NCBI GenBank assembly: GCA_964520785.1
Contig: CAZFQG010000094.1
Coordinates: 1-23,578 of the forward strand
From: CAZFQG01 sp964520785
Lineage (GTDB): Bacteria; Planctomycetota; Planctomycetia; Pirellulales; Thermoguttaceae
Direction of reading: 5' to 3'
DNA length: 23,578 nt
Both the position numbers and the translations under genes were made by a program. The notes below the pieces were generated by a model. It saw only the letters and a list, made by a program, of their open reading frames with translations. It was not told the DNA's origin and did not search any database. Shown here piece by piece: positions 8,242-15,491 of the stretch (the first letter of the stretch is position 1; each line of letters opens with the position of its first letter).

Positions 8242-9633
8242 TTATTCGGGCATCAGCCTGGAATCAAGCCCACCCGTTAGTAGCAGGCCGTCGATCTGGG
8301 TCTCGGTGACCCAAACCGTCTCCAGGGCCTCGACATAGTCGAGGTTCGAAGACAGAAACGTCTGTTGGGCGTTGAGTAATTCGAGATAGCTCGATTCCTG
8401 ATGGCGGAAACCCTCCTGGGTCAGTTCCAGCGACATCTTCGCTTTGGGGAGGACCGATCGCCTGAAGGTCTCCGCTTGCTCTCGTGCCACCTGGTACCCG
8501 CGGAAGACGTCGGCCAGGCGATGGTACAATTCGAGCCGCGCGCGGTCGACTTCCCGCCTCGCCGCGACGAACCGCGATTCCGCTGCGGCGATATTTCCCT
8601 GATTCCGGTCGAACAGCTTCACCGGAATTCCCACCGCGACGGTCGCTTCGGTATACTCCGAGGCCGCATTGTAGGCCACGGCTCCGCCGACCTCGATATC
8701 CGACACTCTGCCGGCGCGCTGGCGGGCGACGTCGCATCTGGCTTCCGCCAAGGCGGCGTATGCCCTGCGCAACTCCGGGCTATTCTGGTATACGCGTTCC
8801 AGCGACGCGTCCCAGTCGAGCGGTGGCGGGTCCTCCGTCAACGACCCTTCCACCCGGATGTCCGCCAAATCACTCTTTCCGACGATTCCCGCCAAGGCCC
8901 GGCGAGATCCGTTGAGTTCGCGTTTTTCCACCCGTAGGCGCATGTTCGTAGTTTCGAGTTCGATTTGCGCCTTGAGAAGATCGGTTTTCGCCAGTTCCTT
9001 CGCTTCGAGCAGCGTCTGGCACGCGGCGACCACTTCTTCGTTGATTTGCTTCAGTTCCAGCAGGATAGCGATCCGCTCCTGATCGGCCAGAACGCGGCAG
9101 GCGGCGATCCGCACGTCGTTGAGGACCCGGCGTCGCTGGGCCTCCAGCTCACATTGGGCCGCGCGGATTTGCTGCTCGACGACGGCCCGATTCCAACCAA
9201 GCTTTCCGGCGGTGATGAACTCCTGCGAGAATTCGATCCCCTGACGCCCCGCACGGCCGTCGTTGCCCATTTCTTCCCCCGACCAACCCAGCACCGGATT
9301 CGGACGAAGCCCCACCTGCAACCACCGTCCCTGAAGGGCACGAACCTCGGCTAGTGCCTGCGCAATGGTCGGATTGCATACCATGGCCGTCGACTGAAGC
9401 TCCTCGATCGTCATCGACCGAGTCAGTGCAGGGATTCGCTCCGGAACTTCACTCCCCTCTGGGAGGGGTGTCGTGAGTGAATAGTCATGAAGTCCGGCCC
9501 GTGGTTCTGGAGCGTTCTCTTGGGCTTCGGCGGATCCGAGGACGGCGAGGCTCGCCGCCAGACAGACCGCGCGGACGCAGTAGCGATGATTCACCGTTGA
9601 CGCGAGGCGGTTTCGTGGAATCCGTTCCGGCAT
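8242..9633 (-). CDS. TolC-family outer-membrane efflux protein
   Basis: A 463-aa outer-membrane factor (CusC/CzcC-like) that forms the exit duct of the metal pump. I chose the ATG at 9633, giving a basic N-terminus and a hydrophobic signal (VCLAASLAVLGSAEAQ) with an Ala-x-Ala cleavage site near residue 37; no strong ribosome binding site precedes it, so a GTG at 9594 is possible. The body has the two repeated TolC halves: first MTIEELQSTAMVCNPTIAQA with RPNPVLGWSGEEMG, then LERVYQNSPELRRAYAALAE and VAVGIPVKLFDRNQGNIAAA, the latter being highly typical of the family. It ends in QTFLSSNLDYVEALETVWVT. It is the first gene of the five-gene minus-strand operon. Confidence 0.92.
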   Translation of the reverse strand: MPERIPRNRLASTVNHRYCVRAVCLAASLAVLGSAEAQENAPEPRAGLHDYSLTTPLPEGSEVPERIPALTRSMTIEELQSTAMVCNPTIAQALAEVRALQGRWLQVGLRPNPVLGWSGEEMGNDGRAGRQGIEFSQEFITAGKLGWNRAVVEQQIRAAQCELEAQRRRVLNDVRIAACRVLADQERIAILLELKQINEEVVAACQTLLEAKELAKTDLLKAQIELETTNMRLRVEKRELNGSRRALAGIVGKSDLADIRVEGSLTEDPPPLDWDASLERVYQNSPELRRAYAALAEARCDVARQRAGRVSDIEVGGAVAYNAASEYTEATVAVGIPVKLFDRNQGNIAAAESRFVAARREVDRARLELYHRLADVFRGYQVAREQAETFRRSVLPKAKMSLELTQEGFRHQESSYLELLNAQQTFLSSNLDYVEALETVWVTETQIDGLLLTGGLDSRLMPE

Positions 9634-10142
9634 GGCTGGATGTGACCTGGGATGGCGGCGATCTTGACCTGGGCTCAGGAGTGGACAGGCCGCCAACCAA
9701 GGTAGTTCAAGTGAATCCTGATAAGCAGGTACTACGATCTCTTGACGACCACGTCGTGGGAGAGTGATAAAAGAATCGGCACGGCCGGAACAATCGCTTC
9801 AACCGATTTCGAGTGAGCAATCAGATGGATTTGCCGGGGGTGCTGGTTGTATCGATTAAGCAAGATCGCCCCATTGTCCAAGGTGGCACGTACGGCGCGT
9901 CGATCCGGCAGCAGACGCGCTTCGCCCCCAGGCCGCCGGTATGCATGAACTCCAAGGCATTACCGCCGGGCGCACCCCCTTCGGCCAACCCCTCTCGAGA
10001 CGATCTCGGGCGGCCAACGCCGAATTCAACGTCCCGACGCAGCCGAGCCGGGAAACGCCATGCGCGTTAGAGGCGCTGCGGGACCTGCTGCCATTGATCG
10101 CCTTATTCCGCCACGCTCTGGATCGCTGACGCGGTCGGGTCG
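9634..10142. other. Intergenic region upstream of the efflux operon, 509 bp
   Basis: This gap lies between the end of the beta-galactosidase-like gene and the start of the TolC-like gene, so it must hold the efflux operon's promoter. I see a near-palindrome at 9738-9763 (separate entry). Short open frames exist on both strands (for example 9941-10129 plus), but none has a ribosome binding site plus recognisable motif. The part nearest 10103-10142 belongs to a protein-like minus-strand frame discussed under findings. Confidence 0.45.
9738..9763. promoter_or_regulatory. Near-palindrome, candidate operator of the efflux operon
   Basis: ACGAC (9745-9749) and GTCGT (9753-9757) flank a CAC centre, and TCTC (9738-9741) pairs with GAGA (9760-9763) outside it. 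It sits about 105-130 bases upstream of the TolC-like start, a reasonable distance for a repressor or activator site. No metal-responsive regulator gene is in the window, so the binding protein is unknown. Confidence 0.3.
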
Positions 10143-13100
10143 TCAACGTTCGATGACGAGATCATTCCCGGTTTTGTGAATGTGTAGTTCAGTCCGGCGA
10201 ACACGGCCTGCACGACAGGTATGCCGATAATGATGGTTATGTGGTTTCATCATAATACCTTTGGACCACGACATGGCGGCCTGAGGCGAGCGGCGCATAC
10301 GTGTCTGCCGCGGAGTCGCTTTCTTACGAGCCGGCCCGGCCTGACGACAAACCGGTGTCAGGGCCACGAACTCGATTATGCATGGTCGGTGAAATCCCGT
10401 CAACGGGATTTCTCGAATTTCCCGCCCGCGAGGATCGACAATCGTCAGGCTGAGGACATGCGTTGTGGCGGTTTCGTTGTCGGTGCGAACAGTCAGCCCA
10501 TAATCGATGACGGGCCGGCCGTCGGGGGCCCGCGCGAATTCCGCGGCCACCTGAACCGAGACCACCCGGTAGGGAAGACAGGCGTAAAGGTTGGCCACCC
10601 ATTCGGGACTAAACCGGACCTTGATGGCGTCCGTGTACCCGAGATAGGCCCCGCGGCGAGCGTCATACACATGCGCTGGCGCGGACAGACGCAGGGCCGT
10701 CGATTTATCCGCCAATTGATTTCGATGGGCCCTGTGTTTGGCGTGGACATTCCAGCGTTTCCCAAACCCATAGATCCGCGTCAGGACCCCGAGATACAGA
10801 TGGCCATCCAAATCGTATTCCCGCACGCTCTCAATTATCGGGAACGGACCCTCGTTGAGCGTGTGGCGAACGCCGGGCACCCCGGCGATCGCTCGCAGGC
10901 GGTCGAACGTGGTCCGGTCCCAGGGAATATAGTTGAGGTAGACCGCTTGCCCCTCGCCGACTGGGTTCACAAAAAATGCCGGCGTTCCGTCAGGCAGCGC
11001 AGCGAGAGACTGGGCGCCCGCGGCGGTCACCTTCCCTCCCAGGATCGGCGTCCGCGTTACGGCGCCGTCGTTGAGGCGGACCTCGTGCACTCCATCCTCG
11101 GCGTGGCGTGTGGGCCAGACGTCGTCGATGCTCACTTGAGTCTCGTCTTGCGAGCGAAAATTGAGCGGCACTTGCGGCCGCTTTTCGTTCTTCCGCCAGA
11201 ACGTGACGTGATCCAGATGCTCGCGTTCGGCGATGCCGAACACCTCATCTAGCGCCCCCCCGCCCTTGGGCAGTCGCCGTCCGGCGGAAGAACGCATGGC
11301 GGTGTTCAAATCCCCCACCAGCACGCCGCCCCGTTTCACATAACGGCGCAGCACCGCGGCTTCGTTTTCGTCCAGCGCCTCGGTCAAAGGTAGGATCGGC
11401 ACGCGAGGCTCGCCATGGGCCGTATACCGGTCTTGCGCCAGTTGATCGATATCCACGAACCGATACTCCCAGGGTTCCAATCCCTCCTCGATATAGCGGC
11501 CCAGGTAATCGGTATATAATTTCCGCCGGTGAATGTTTTTCCACCAGCGATCCGGCCGCGCATTCCAATCCTTGAGCGCATGCACGAAATACGATCGAGG
11601 ATGATAGAGGATGCCGATCGGGTTGACGCGGCCACAGGCCTTAAGTAAATCGATCAGGCCCTGGCGGGAGGCGTCGCGCAGTTCCGCGTAGTAGGCCGAT
11701 ACGGCGGGATTCAGCGTATGATCTGGGAGGAAAAACGTATCCTCGCGAGACCAGCTCGCGCCTTCCACGCCGCGGAACAGGTGTTTCCAGGCCCGAAACC
11801 GTTCGTTCATTGGATCGATCAGGTTGCCGCCATATCCGAACCAGCGGCCGACGGTTTGGTCGGTGAAGCTCTGCCAGAGCGCCCAGTCATAATACACCAC
11901 CACATGGGGCGCGTATTGAGCCCAGTGATAGTGGTCGACGCCCGTCAAGGGGCCCAACGAGTAAAAGGCGCTGACTGACACCTCGTTTCGCGGATTGATG
12001 GACCGAGCCACTGCGGCCACTTCGCCAAGATAGGCGGTGAGCGTGTAGTTCACGAACGCAAAATGGTCCACGATGGCGGGCCAGACCGCTTCCGGCGGTG
12101 CCTCCTCGGGAGCGCCGGTAAACAGATGCGGGCTCACCTGCGCCCAGTCCGTATGCGCGGTGCCCCATGCGAGGTTCAGTCGCTCCAGGTCCCGATAACG
12201 ATCGCGCAGGTATTCCCGGAATGCCTCGAGCGCGGCCGGGGAACGATCCTGGTTGATCGACGCTGGCCAATCGGGCGTCCGCTCTAGCCCCGGCGCGTTC
12301 ACGTAGCCCCAACACCACTCGTCGTTGACAACGATCACGCGCCCCGGATGGCCGGGCGCGTCGGTGCCGGCGTACAACGCGTTCACGACGTTGCGCTGCC
12401 GGGCGCGGAATGCCGGATCATGGAACGAGCGTTCGCGCCGGAAGTGCTCATCTACGGCAGACTTGAGAAAAACATCCTGGCCCAGAAAACTGTGCGGCTT
12501 TATATCGCACCAGGCGTGCATGATCACGCTCCGAGTGTAGTCCACGTTGTAGCCGGGAAAATAGGAAATCTGGTTGCCGGTCAGTTCGGGCCGCGACAAG
12601 GCCAGGCCGAAACTTCGGTTTTTATGTGCGCTCTGCCAGGCATGGGTGGCGTCGATCAACAGCGGTATGCGCCTTTCGGCCAGCGGCACGCGCTGGCCCG
12701 CCCGCGCATACGCTTCTACCCGCACGACCTGCAGGTCGTGCAGCACGCGATTCAGATGCAGCATGCCCACGAACCGGCCGTTCGACACAGGACCTCGGGC
12801 GGCGGCCACCACCCGGTTTTCCCGATCGCTCACCTTCAGACTCACGTGGGCGTCCTCCGGTACGTCGACTACCCGCGCCTCCATGCGGACCGGCCTATCC
12901 GGTCGAACCCAGGCCAGCGCGCCGTCGGTGTCCATATTCACCGTACCCGTCCGGCTTTGCAGGGCCAGATCGGCCACCGCGCCACGGCCAGGCACCTCCA
13001 CTTCCACCCACCGCCAACCAGTGACCTGTCCCTCCCCATTCAGTTCCCTATGTAGCACCACATAGGCTCCCCTCGGCAATTCGTACACGGTGCGAATGCT

Positions 13101-14069
13101 CCCATCAACCTCATCCGTGCGGATCGGTGAAACCCCTTCAAAGGAGTCATAGGGCCGCATTTCGTAGGGTAACGCCCCGTAGAGGACTGGATACATGCGT
13201 TCGAGATCGCGGTAAACGTCCGTCGTTCCTGATCGGGAACCGATCACTGCCAAACGATTAATTCCGACATCCACGGCAGGTTCGACCGCAGGTGACGGAG
13301 ATTTACCCGCCGCCCAGAGCATCGTGCGGGCCAGGGCTTCTAGGTCGCGCGCTTCTCGCCCGGCGAATGCCCCGATATGGTCGTCATAGTAGGCCTCATA
13401 CGGAATCTCCACGAACGCGATCCGGCCTTTGCCGAGGGTGGCGGTGCGCGAGCGTGCGTCCGGGACCGGGCCCGCGTGGGCAACGGCGCGCCGCTGGAGT
13501 TCGGCCAACGGGCCCGAGTCAACCCGCAGCGAGAGATTCTTGTGGGGCGTGATCACCAAGCCCGCGCCAGCCTCTACCTGCTCCAGTATCCGCGTCTGGA
13601 TCGGGGCCGGGTACCAGGCCCATGGCACGGCCCCGATGACGATTACGTCATAGGGTTGTGCCAGCATCTCGGCCAGACGGGCCTCCTCATCCTCGGCCGC
13701 CTGGTCGCCCACCATCGCGTTCTGGCTGCTTCCGCGCCAAAGCTTATTGTTGCGTCCGGCGGCCACGAAATCAAAATCAAAATCCAGACGCTGTTTCAAC
13801 TCGATCACTTGCCGGGCCGACGGCGCCCAGACCGTGAACAGGGCTTTGATGCGCAGCGTGTCCGCGACCGGCTTGGCAAACGCCACGTGGGGAGTCACGA
13901 CGGCATCGGACGGCACGAAGTCCGTGTCGTGCGTTGTCGTCACCACCCGCGGACGCTCCACGGGGTCCGCGGCCTGACCGGCGTTCCACGCCATCCCGAT
14001 CAACACGGTGGCGACAACCATCGCGCCTCGTTTCCATTTCCTGATCCCGGTATGAACGGCTTGTGGCAT
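10143..14069 (-). CDS. Large secreted GH42-like beta-galactosidase family protein
   Basis: The 1308-aa product starts at the ATG at 14069 (AAAGG upstream). A Sec signal (residues 1-34, cleavage near GQA-AD) predicts export. Residues about 70-250 resemble a class I amidotransferase-like fold (YDVIVIGAVPWAWYP; GAGLVITPHK). Residues 270-480 are beta-rich. Residues 490-880 look like a GH42-type TIM barrel: VNDEWCWGY with candidate acid/base Glu584, LNLAWGT (631-637), and FRGVEGASW with candidate nucleophile Glu769. Residues about 880-1070 match a beta-galactosidase trimerisation-like domain (PILPLTEALDENEAAVLRRY; RGGVLVGDLN), and a beta domain follows to about 1240. The last 65 residues are basic and His-rich, with no domain character (see findings). 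It is a single-gene unit with its own promoter. I infer degradation of a galactoside-containing polysaccharide; the substrate is unknown, and the catalytic residues are assigned by pattern only. Confidence 0.85.
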   Translation of the reverse strand: MPQAVHTGIRKWKRGAMVVATVLIGMAWNAGQAADPVERPRVVTTTHDTDFVPSDAVVTPHVAFAKPVADTLRIKALFTVWAPSARQVIELKQRLDFDFDFVAAGRNNKLWRGSSQNAMVGDQAAEDEEARLAEMLAQPYDVIVIGAVPWAWYPAPIQTRILEQVEAGAGLVITPHKNLSLRVDSGPLAELQRRAVAHAGPVPDARSRTATLGKGRIAFVEIPYEAYYDDHIGAFAGREARDLEALARTMLWAAGKSPSPAVEPAVDVGINRLAVIGSRSGTTDVYRDLERMYPVLYGALPYEMRPYDSFEGVSPIRTDEVDGSIRTVYELPRGAYVVLHRELNGEGQVTGWRWVEVEVPGRGAVADLALQSRTGTVNMDTDGALAWVRPDRPVRMEARVVDVPEDAHVSLKVSDRENRVVAAARGPVSNGRFVGMLHLNRVLHDLQVVRVEAYARAGQRVPLAERRIPLLIDATHAWQSAHKNRSFGLALSRPELTGNQISYFPGYNVDYTRSVIMHAWCDIKPHSFLGQDVFLKSAVDEHFRRERSFHDPAFRARQRNVVNALYAGTDAPGHPGRVIVVNDEWCWGYVNAPGLERTPDWPASINQDRSPAALEAFREYLRDRYRDLERLNLAWGTAHTDWAQVSPHLFTGAPEEAPPEAVWPAIVDHFAFVNYTLTAYLGEVAAVARSINPRNEVSVSAFYSLGPLTGVDHYHWAQYAPHVVVYYDWALWQSFTDQTVGRWFGYGGNLIDPMNERFRAWKHLFRGVEGASWSREDTFFLPDHTLNPAVSAYYAELRDASRQGLIDLLKACGRVNPIGILYHPRSYFVHALKDWNARPDRWWKNIHRRKLYTDYLGRYIEEGLEPWEYRFVDIDQLAQDRYTAHGEPRVPILPLTEALDENEAAVLRRYVKRGGVLVGDLNTAMRSSAGRRLPKGGGALDEVFGIAEREHLDHVTFWRKNEKRPQVPLNFRSQDETQVSIDDVWPTRHAEDGVHEVRLNDGAVTRTPILGGKVTAAGAQSLAALPDGTPAFFVNPVGEGQAVYLNYIPWDRTTFDRLRAIAGVPGVRHTLNEGPFPIIESVREYDLDGHLYLGVLTRIYGFGKRWNVHAKHRAHRNQLADKSTALRLSAPAHVYDARRGAYLGYTDAIKVRFSPEWVANLYACLPYRVVSVQVAAEFARAPDGRPVIDYGLTVRTDNETATTHVLSLTIVDPRGREIREIPLTGFHRPCIIEFVALTPVCRQAGPARKKATPRQTRMRRSPQAAMSWSKGIMMKPHNHHYRHTCRAGRVRRTELHIHKTGNDLVIER

Positions 14070-14111
14070 AAGGGAGCCTTTCTTGGGCGGATACCCCTTG
14101 CGTGTTGAAAG

Positions 14112-14141
14112 AGTGTAACACGGAACGGATTGAGTTGTCAA
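14112..14141 (-). promoter_or_regulatory. Sigma70-type promoter of the beta-galactosidase-like gene
   Basis: On the minus strand a perfect TTGACA (14141-14136) is followed after 18 bases by TACACT (14117-14112), four of six matches to TATAAT. Transcription would start near 14104, leaving a leader of about 35 bases before the ATG at 14069. This is the best classical promoter in the window. Confidence 0.6.
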
Positions 14142-14506
14142 GCGTGCAGCGTCGAGAATTGACGGCCCGTTTTGGGGGTGGACCCTTGAACAACGATGCG
14201 GGAAGCGCGCTTCTTCGCGAAGTCGAGAGGAAAAGACCCGGCGGAAAAGAAAACCCGCGCAACCCGCGCGGACACCCACGGATTGCTGGCCACTAATGTC
14301 GCCCATAATCGCCAGTTTGGTTGAATTAACGAAATCGCCCGGCCGCACCGCCGCCCGGGGCGCTCTCCCTGTGTTTTACGCAATCTCGCTTGGCGCCACG
14401 CCGTGAACACGGTTAGAATACGTATGAATTCGACGATTCAGACCCGCCGCACCGTATTTCAGCCAACTTCCCCCCACAACAGGAACTGGCCCAAAGCGCA
14501 AAACCT
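14142..14506. other. Intergenic stretch, no gene seen, 365 bp
   Basis: Upstream of the beta-galactosidase promoter I see no supported gene. It contains a short palindrome (CTTCGCGAAG near 14213-14222) and a tandem-like CCCGCGCAACCCGCGCGG, neither of which I can assign a role. Confidence 0.4.
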
Positions 14507-14564
14507 CTCGGGGGTCTGGGGGGGCATCCCCCAGGAAATACGGCTTTCCTCCGCTTCCCCCGAG
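14507..14564. repeat. Cloverleaf-like palindromic element (REP-like)
   Basis: Three stems nest in 58 bases. The outer stem is CTCGGGGG (14507-14514) with CCCCCGAG (14557-14564). Inside it are CTGGGGG (14516-14522) with CCCCCAG (14528-14534) around a five-base loop, and AGGAAA (14533-14538) with TTTCCT (14545-14550) around a six-base loop; the two inner stems share two bases. All arms pair perfectly. AGCGC and GCGCT further out could extend the base. No T-run follows, so it is not an ordinary terminator. The form is like interspersed REP-type elements of GC-rich genomes, but only one copy is in the window. Confidence 0.6.
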
Positions 14565-14575
14565 CAAAAGCGGCG

Positions 14576-14690
14576 CTATTGGGCATCAAGGTATCGTTCA
14601 ATGAATTCAGCCGGTCGAAGAACGGCAATGCCGCGGTAACCGCTACGACCGCAAACCCCGGCTGTCCCGGAGTCCGGACGTGAACACCTG
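14576..14690 (-). pseudogene. Probable remnant of a PIN-domain toxin C-terminus
   Basis: The minus-strand frame ending at the TAG at 14576-14578 reads GIAVLRPAEFIERYLDAQ, preceded by GYR. This matches the usual end of PIN-family toxins (a YRGI-hydrophobic-LRPAEFL pattern). Just upstream, in another frame (14646-14687), VFTSGLRDSRGLRS resembles the preceding VTSGDRDLL-type strand with its acidic residue lost. No start or earlier domain is visible. I read this as a truncated, frameshifted relic of a toxin gene; the match is by eye and short. Confidence 0.35.
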
Positions 14691-14777
14691 CAACCACGCG
14701 ATTTCTCGTTCGTCTGGAGCACCCCGCTTCTCGCGAATCGCACAAGCCATCCCCCTACAAATCGCCGACCTCTCTCC

Positions 14778-15269
14778 CTACGCCGCCAGGCGCAGGAGCA
14801 CTCCCAGGAGGACCGTCGAGGGCTCGGCCGCGGCCGCGCTGTTGCCCCAGTTGGCACGGACAATGTCCAGGTCGGCGCTCCCGACGCTCCCGACGCTTCC
14901 GTCGCCCGAGCAATCGCCCGAGCCGACGGTCGCCCGCCCCGGGGGAGGCGCCAATTCGCCCGGACGATATCCAGCGTCCCGCCGAGCGTGACCGTCCCGC
15001 TGATGACGATCGTGTCGTACTCGATTCCCGTAACGGTCCCCCAGTTCCGAATCGATCGTATTGTCCCCGGAGGAGGCGAACGTCCCCTTGTTCCCGAAGG
15101 CATCCGCCGTGATTTCCCCGTGCCCGGTCGTCACCCCGTCGTTGTTGATCGCCCCGCCGATGACGGACCCTCCGTCAAGCCGCAGCGCGGTCGTCGCCAC
15201 GGTGGTGCTCCAGGGATTCGCGACATGAAGAATGCCGGGCGGGGCGAATCGCGCGCGTATACCCAGAGA
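14778..15269 (-). pseudogene. Frameshifted remnant of a surface protein with dockerin-like repeat and EPS tail
   Basis: Pieces of one protein appear in two minus-strand frames. Frame 1 (from about 15269) reads FAPPGILHVANPWSTTVATT, then TALRLDGGSVIGGAINNDG and GTFASSGDNTIDSELG. The sense then continues in a second frame as GTVTGIEYDTIVISGTVTLG; the switch falls at a run of five G, and removal of one G would restore SELGTVTGIEYD. Near 14930-14960 sense returns to frame 1: GDCSGDGSVGSVGSADLDIV (dockerin type I-like, Asp-rich) and AEPSTVLLGVLLRLAA before the TAG at 14778, a PEP-CTERM-like end. The repeated beta text is typical of large planctomycete autotransporter-like surface proteins. A stop at 15270-15272 cuts off the N-terminal side. 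It may be a true pseudogene or partly a homopolymer sequencing error. Confidence 0.6.
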
Positions 15270-15384
15270 CTACGAGACGTTCTGCTGGATCAGGCCCGTT
15301 TCTGACCATCCGCGATAAAATGCAGTGAAAGTTGGGCCCGAAAGAAGAGTCTGAGGTGTCCGGCGGATGCGTGGTAAGCGGTCA

Positions 15385-15431
15385 GTCAAAACAAAAACGC
15401 CCCGCGACGCGCGAGACGGCGCGGGGCGTTT
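15385..15431 (-). terminator. Intrinsic terminator of the hydrogenase operon
   Basis: A perfect 12-bp stem (15395-15406 with 15420-15431, core ACGCCCCGCG) around a 13-base loop is followed on the minus strand by TTTTTGTTTT. It begins about 60 bases beyond the hydA stop codon and is the clearest terminator in the window. Confidence 0.9.
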
Positions 15432-15491
15432 GACATGTTTCACTCGGTCGCCGGACGGCTCGCCGCAAGGGCGGCCGGGCGTTTACGAGGT

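Noticed and set aside
9813..10129. Short plus-strand frames (9813-10070 GTG start, 9941-10129 ATG start)
   Set aside because: No ribosome binding site, no recognisable motif, and they overlap each other in different frames.
14070..14348. In-frame upstream extension of the beta-galactosidase-like gene
   Set aside because: The Sec signal begins at the ATG at 14069, and the promoter lies at 14112-14141, inside the supposed extension.
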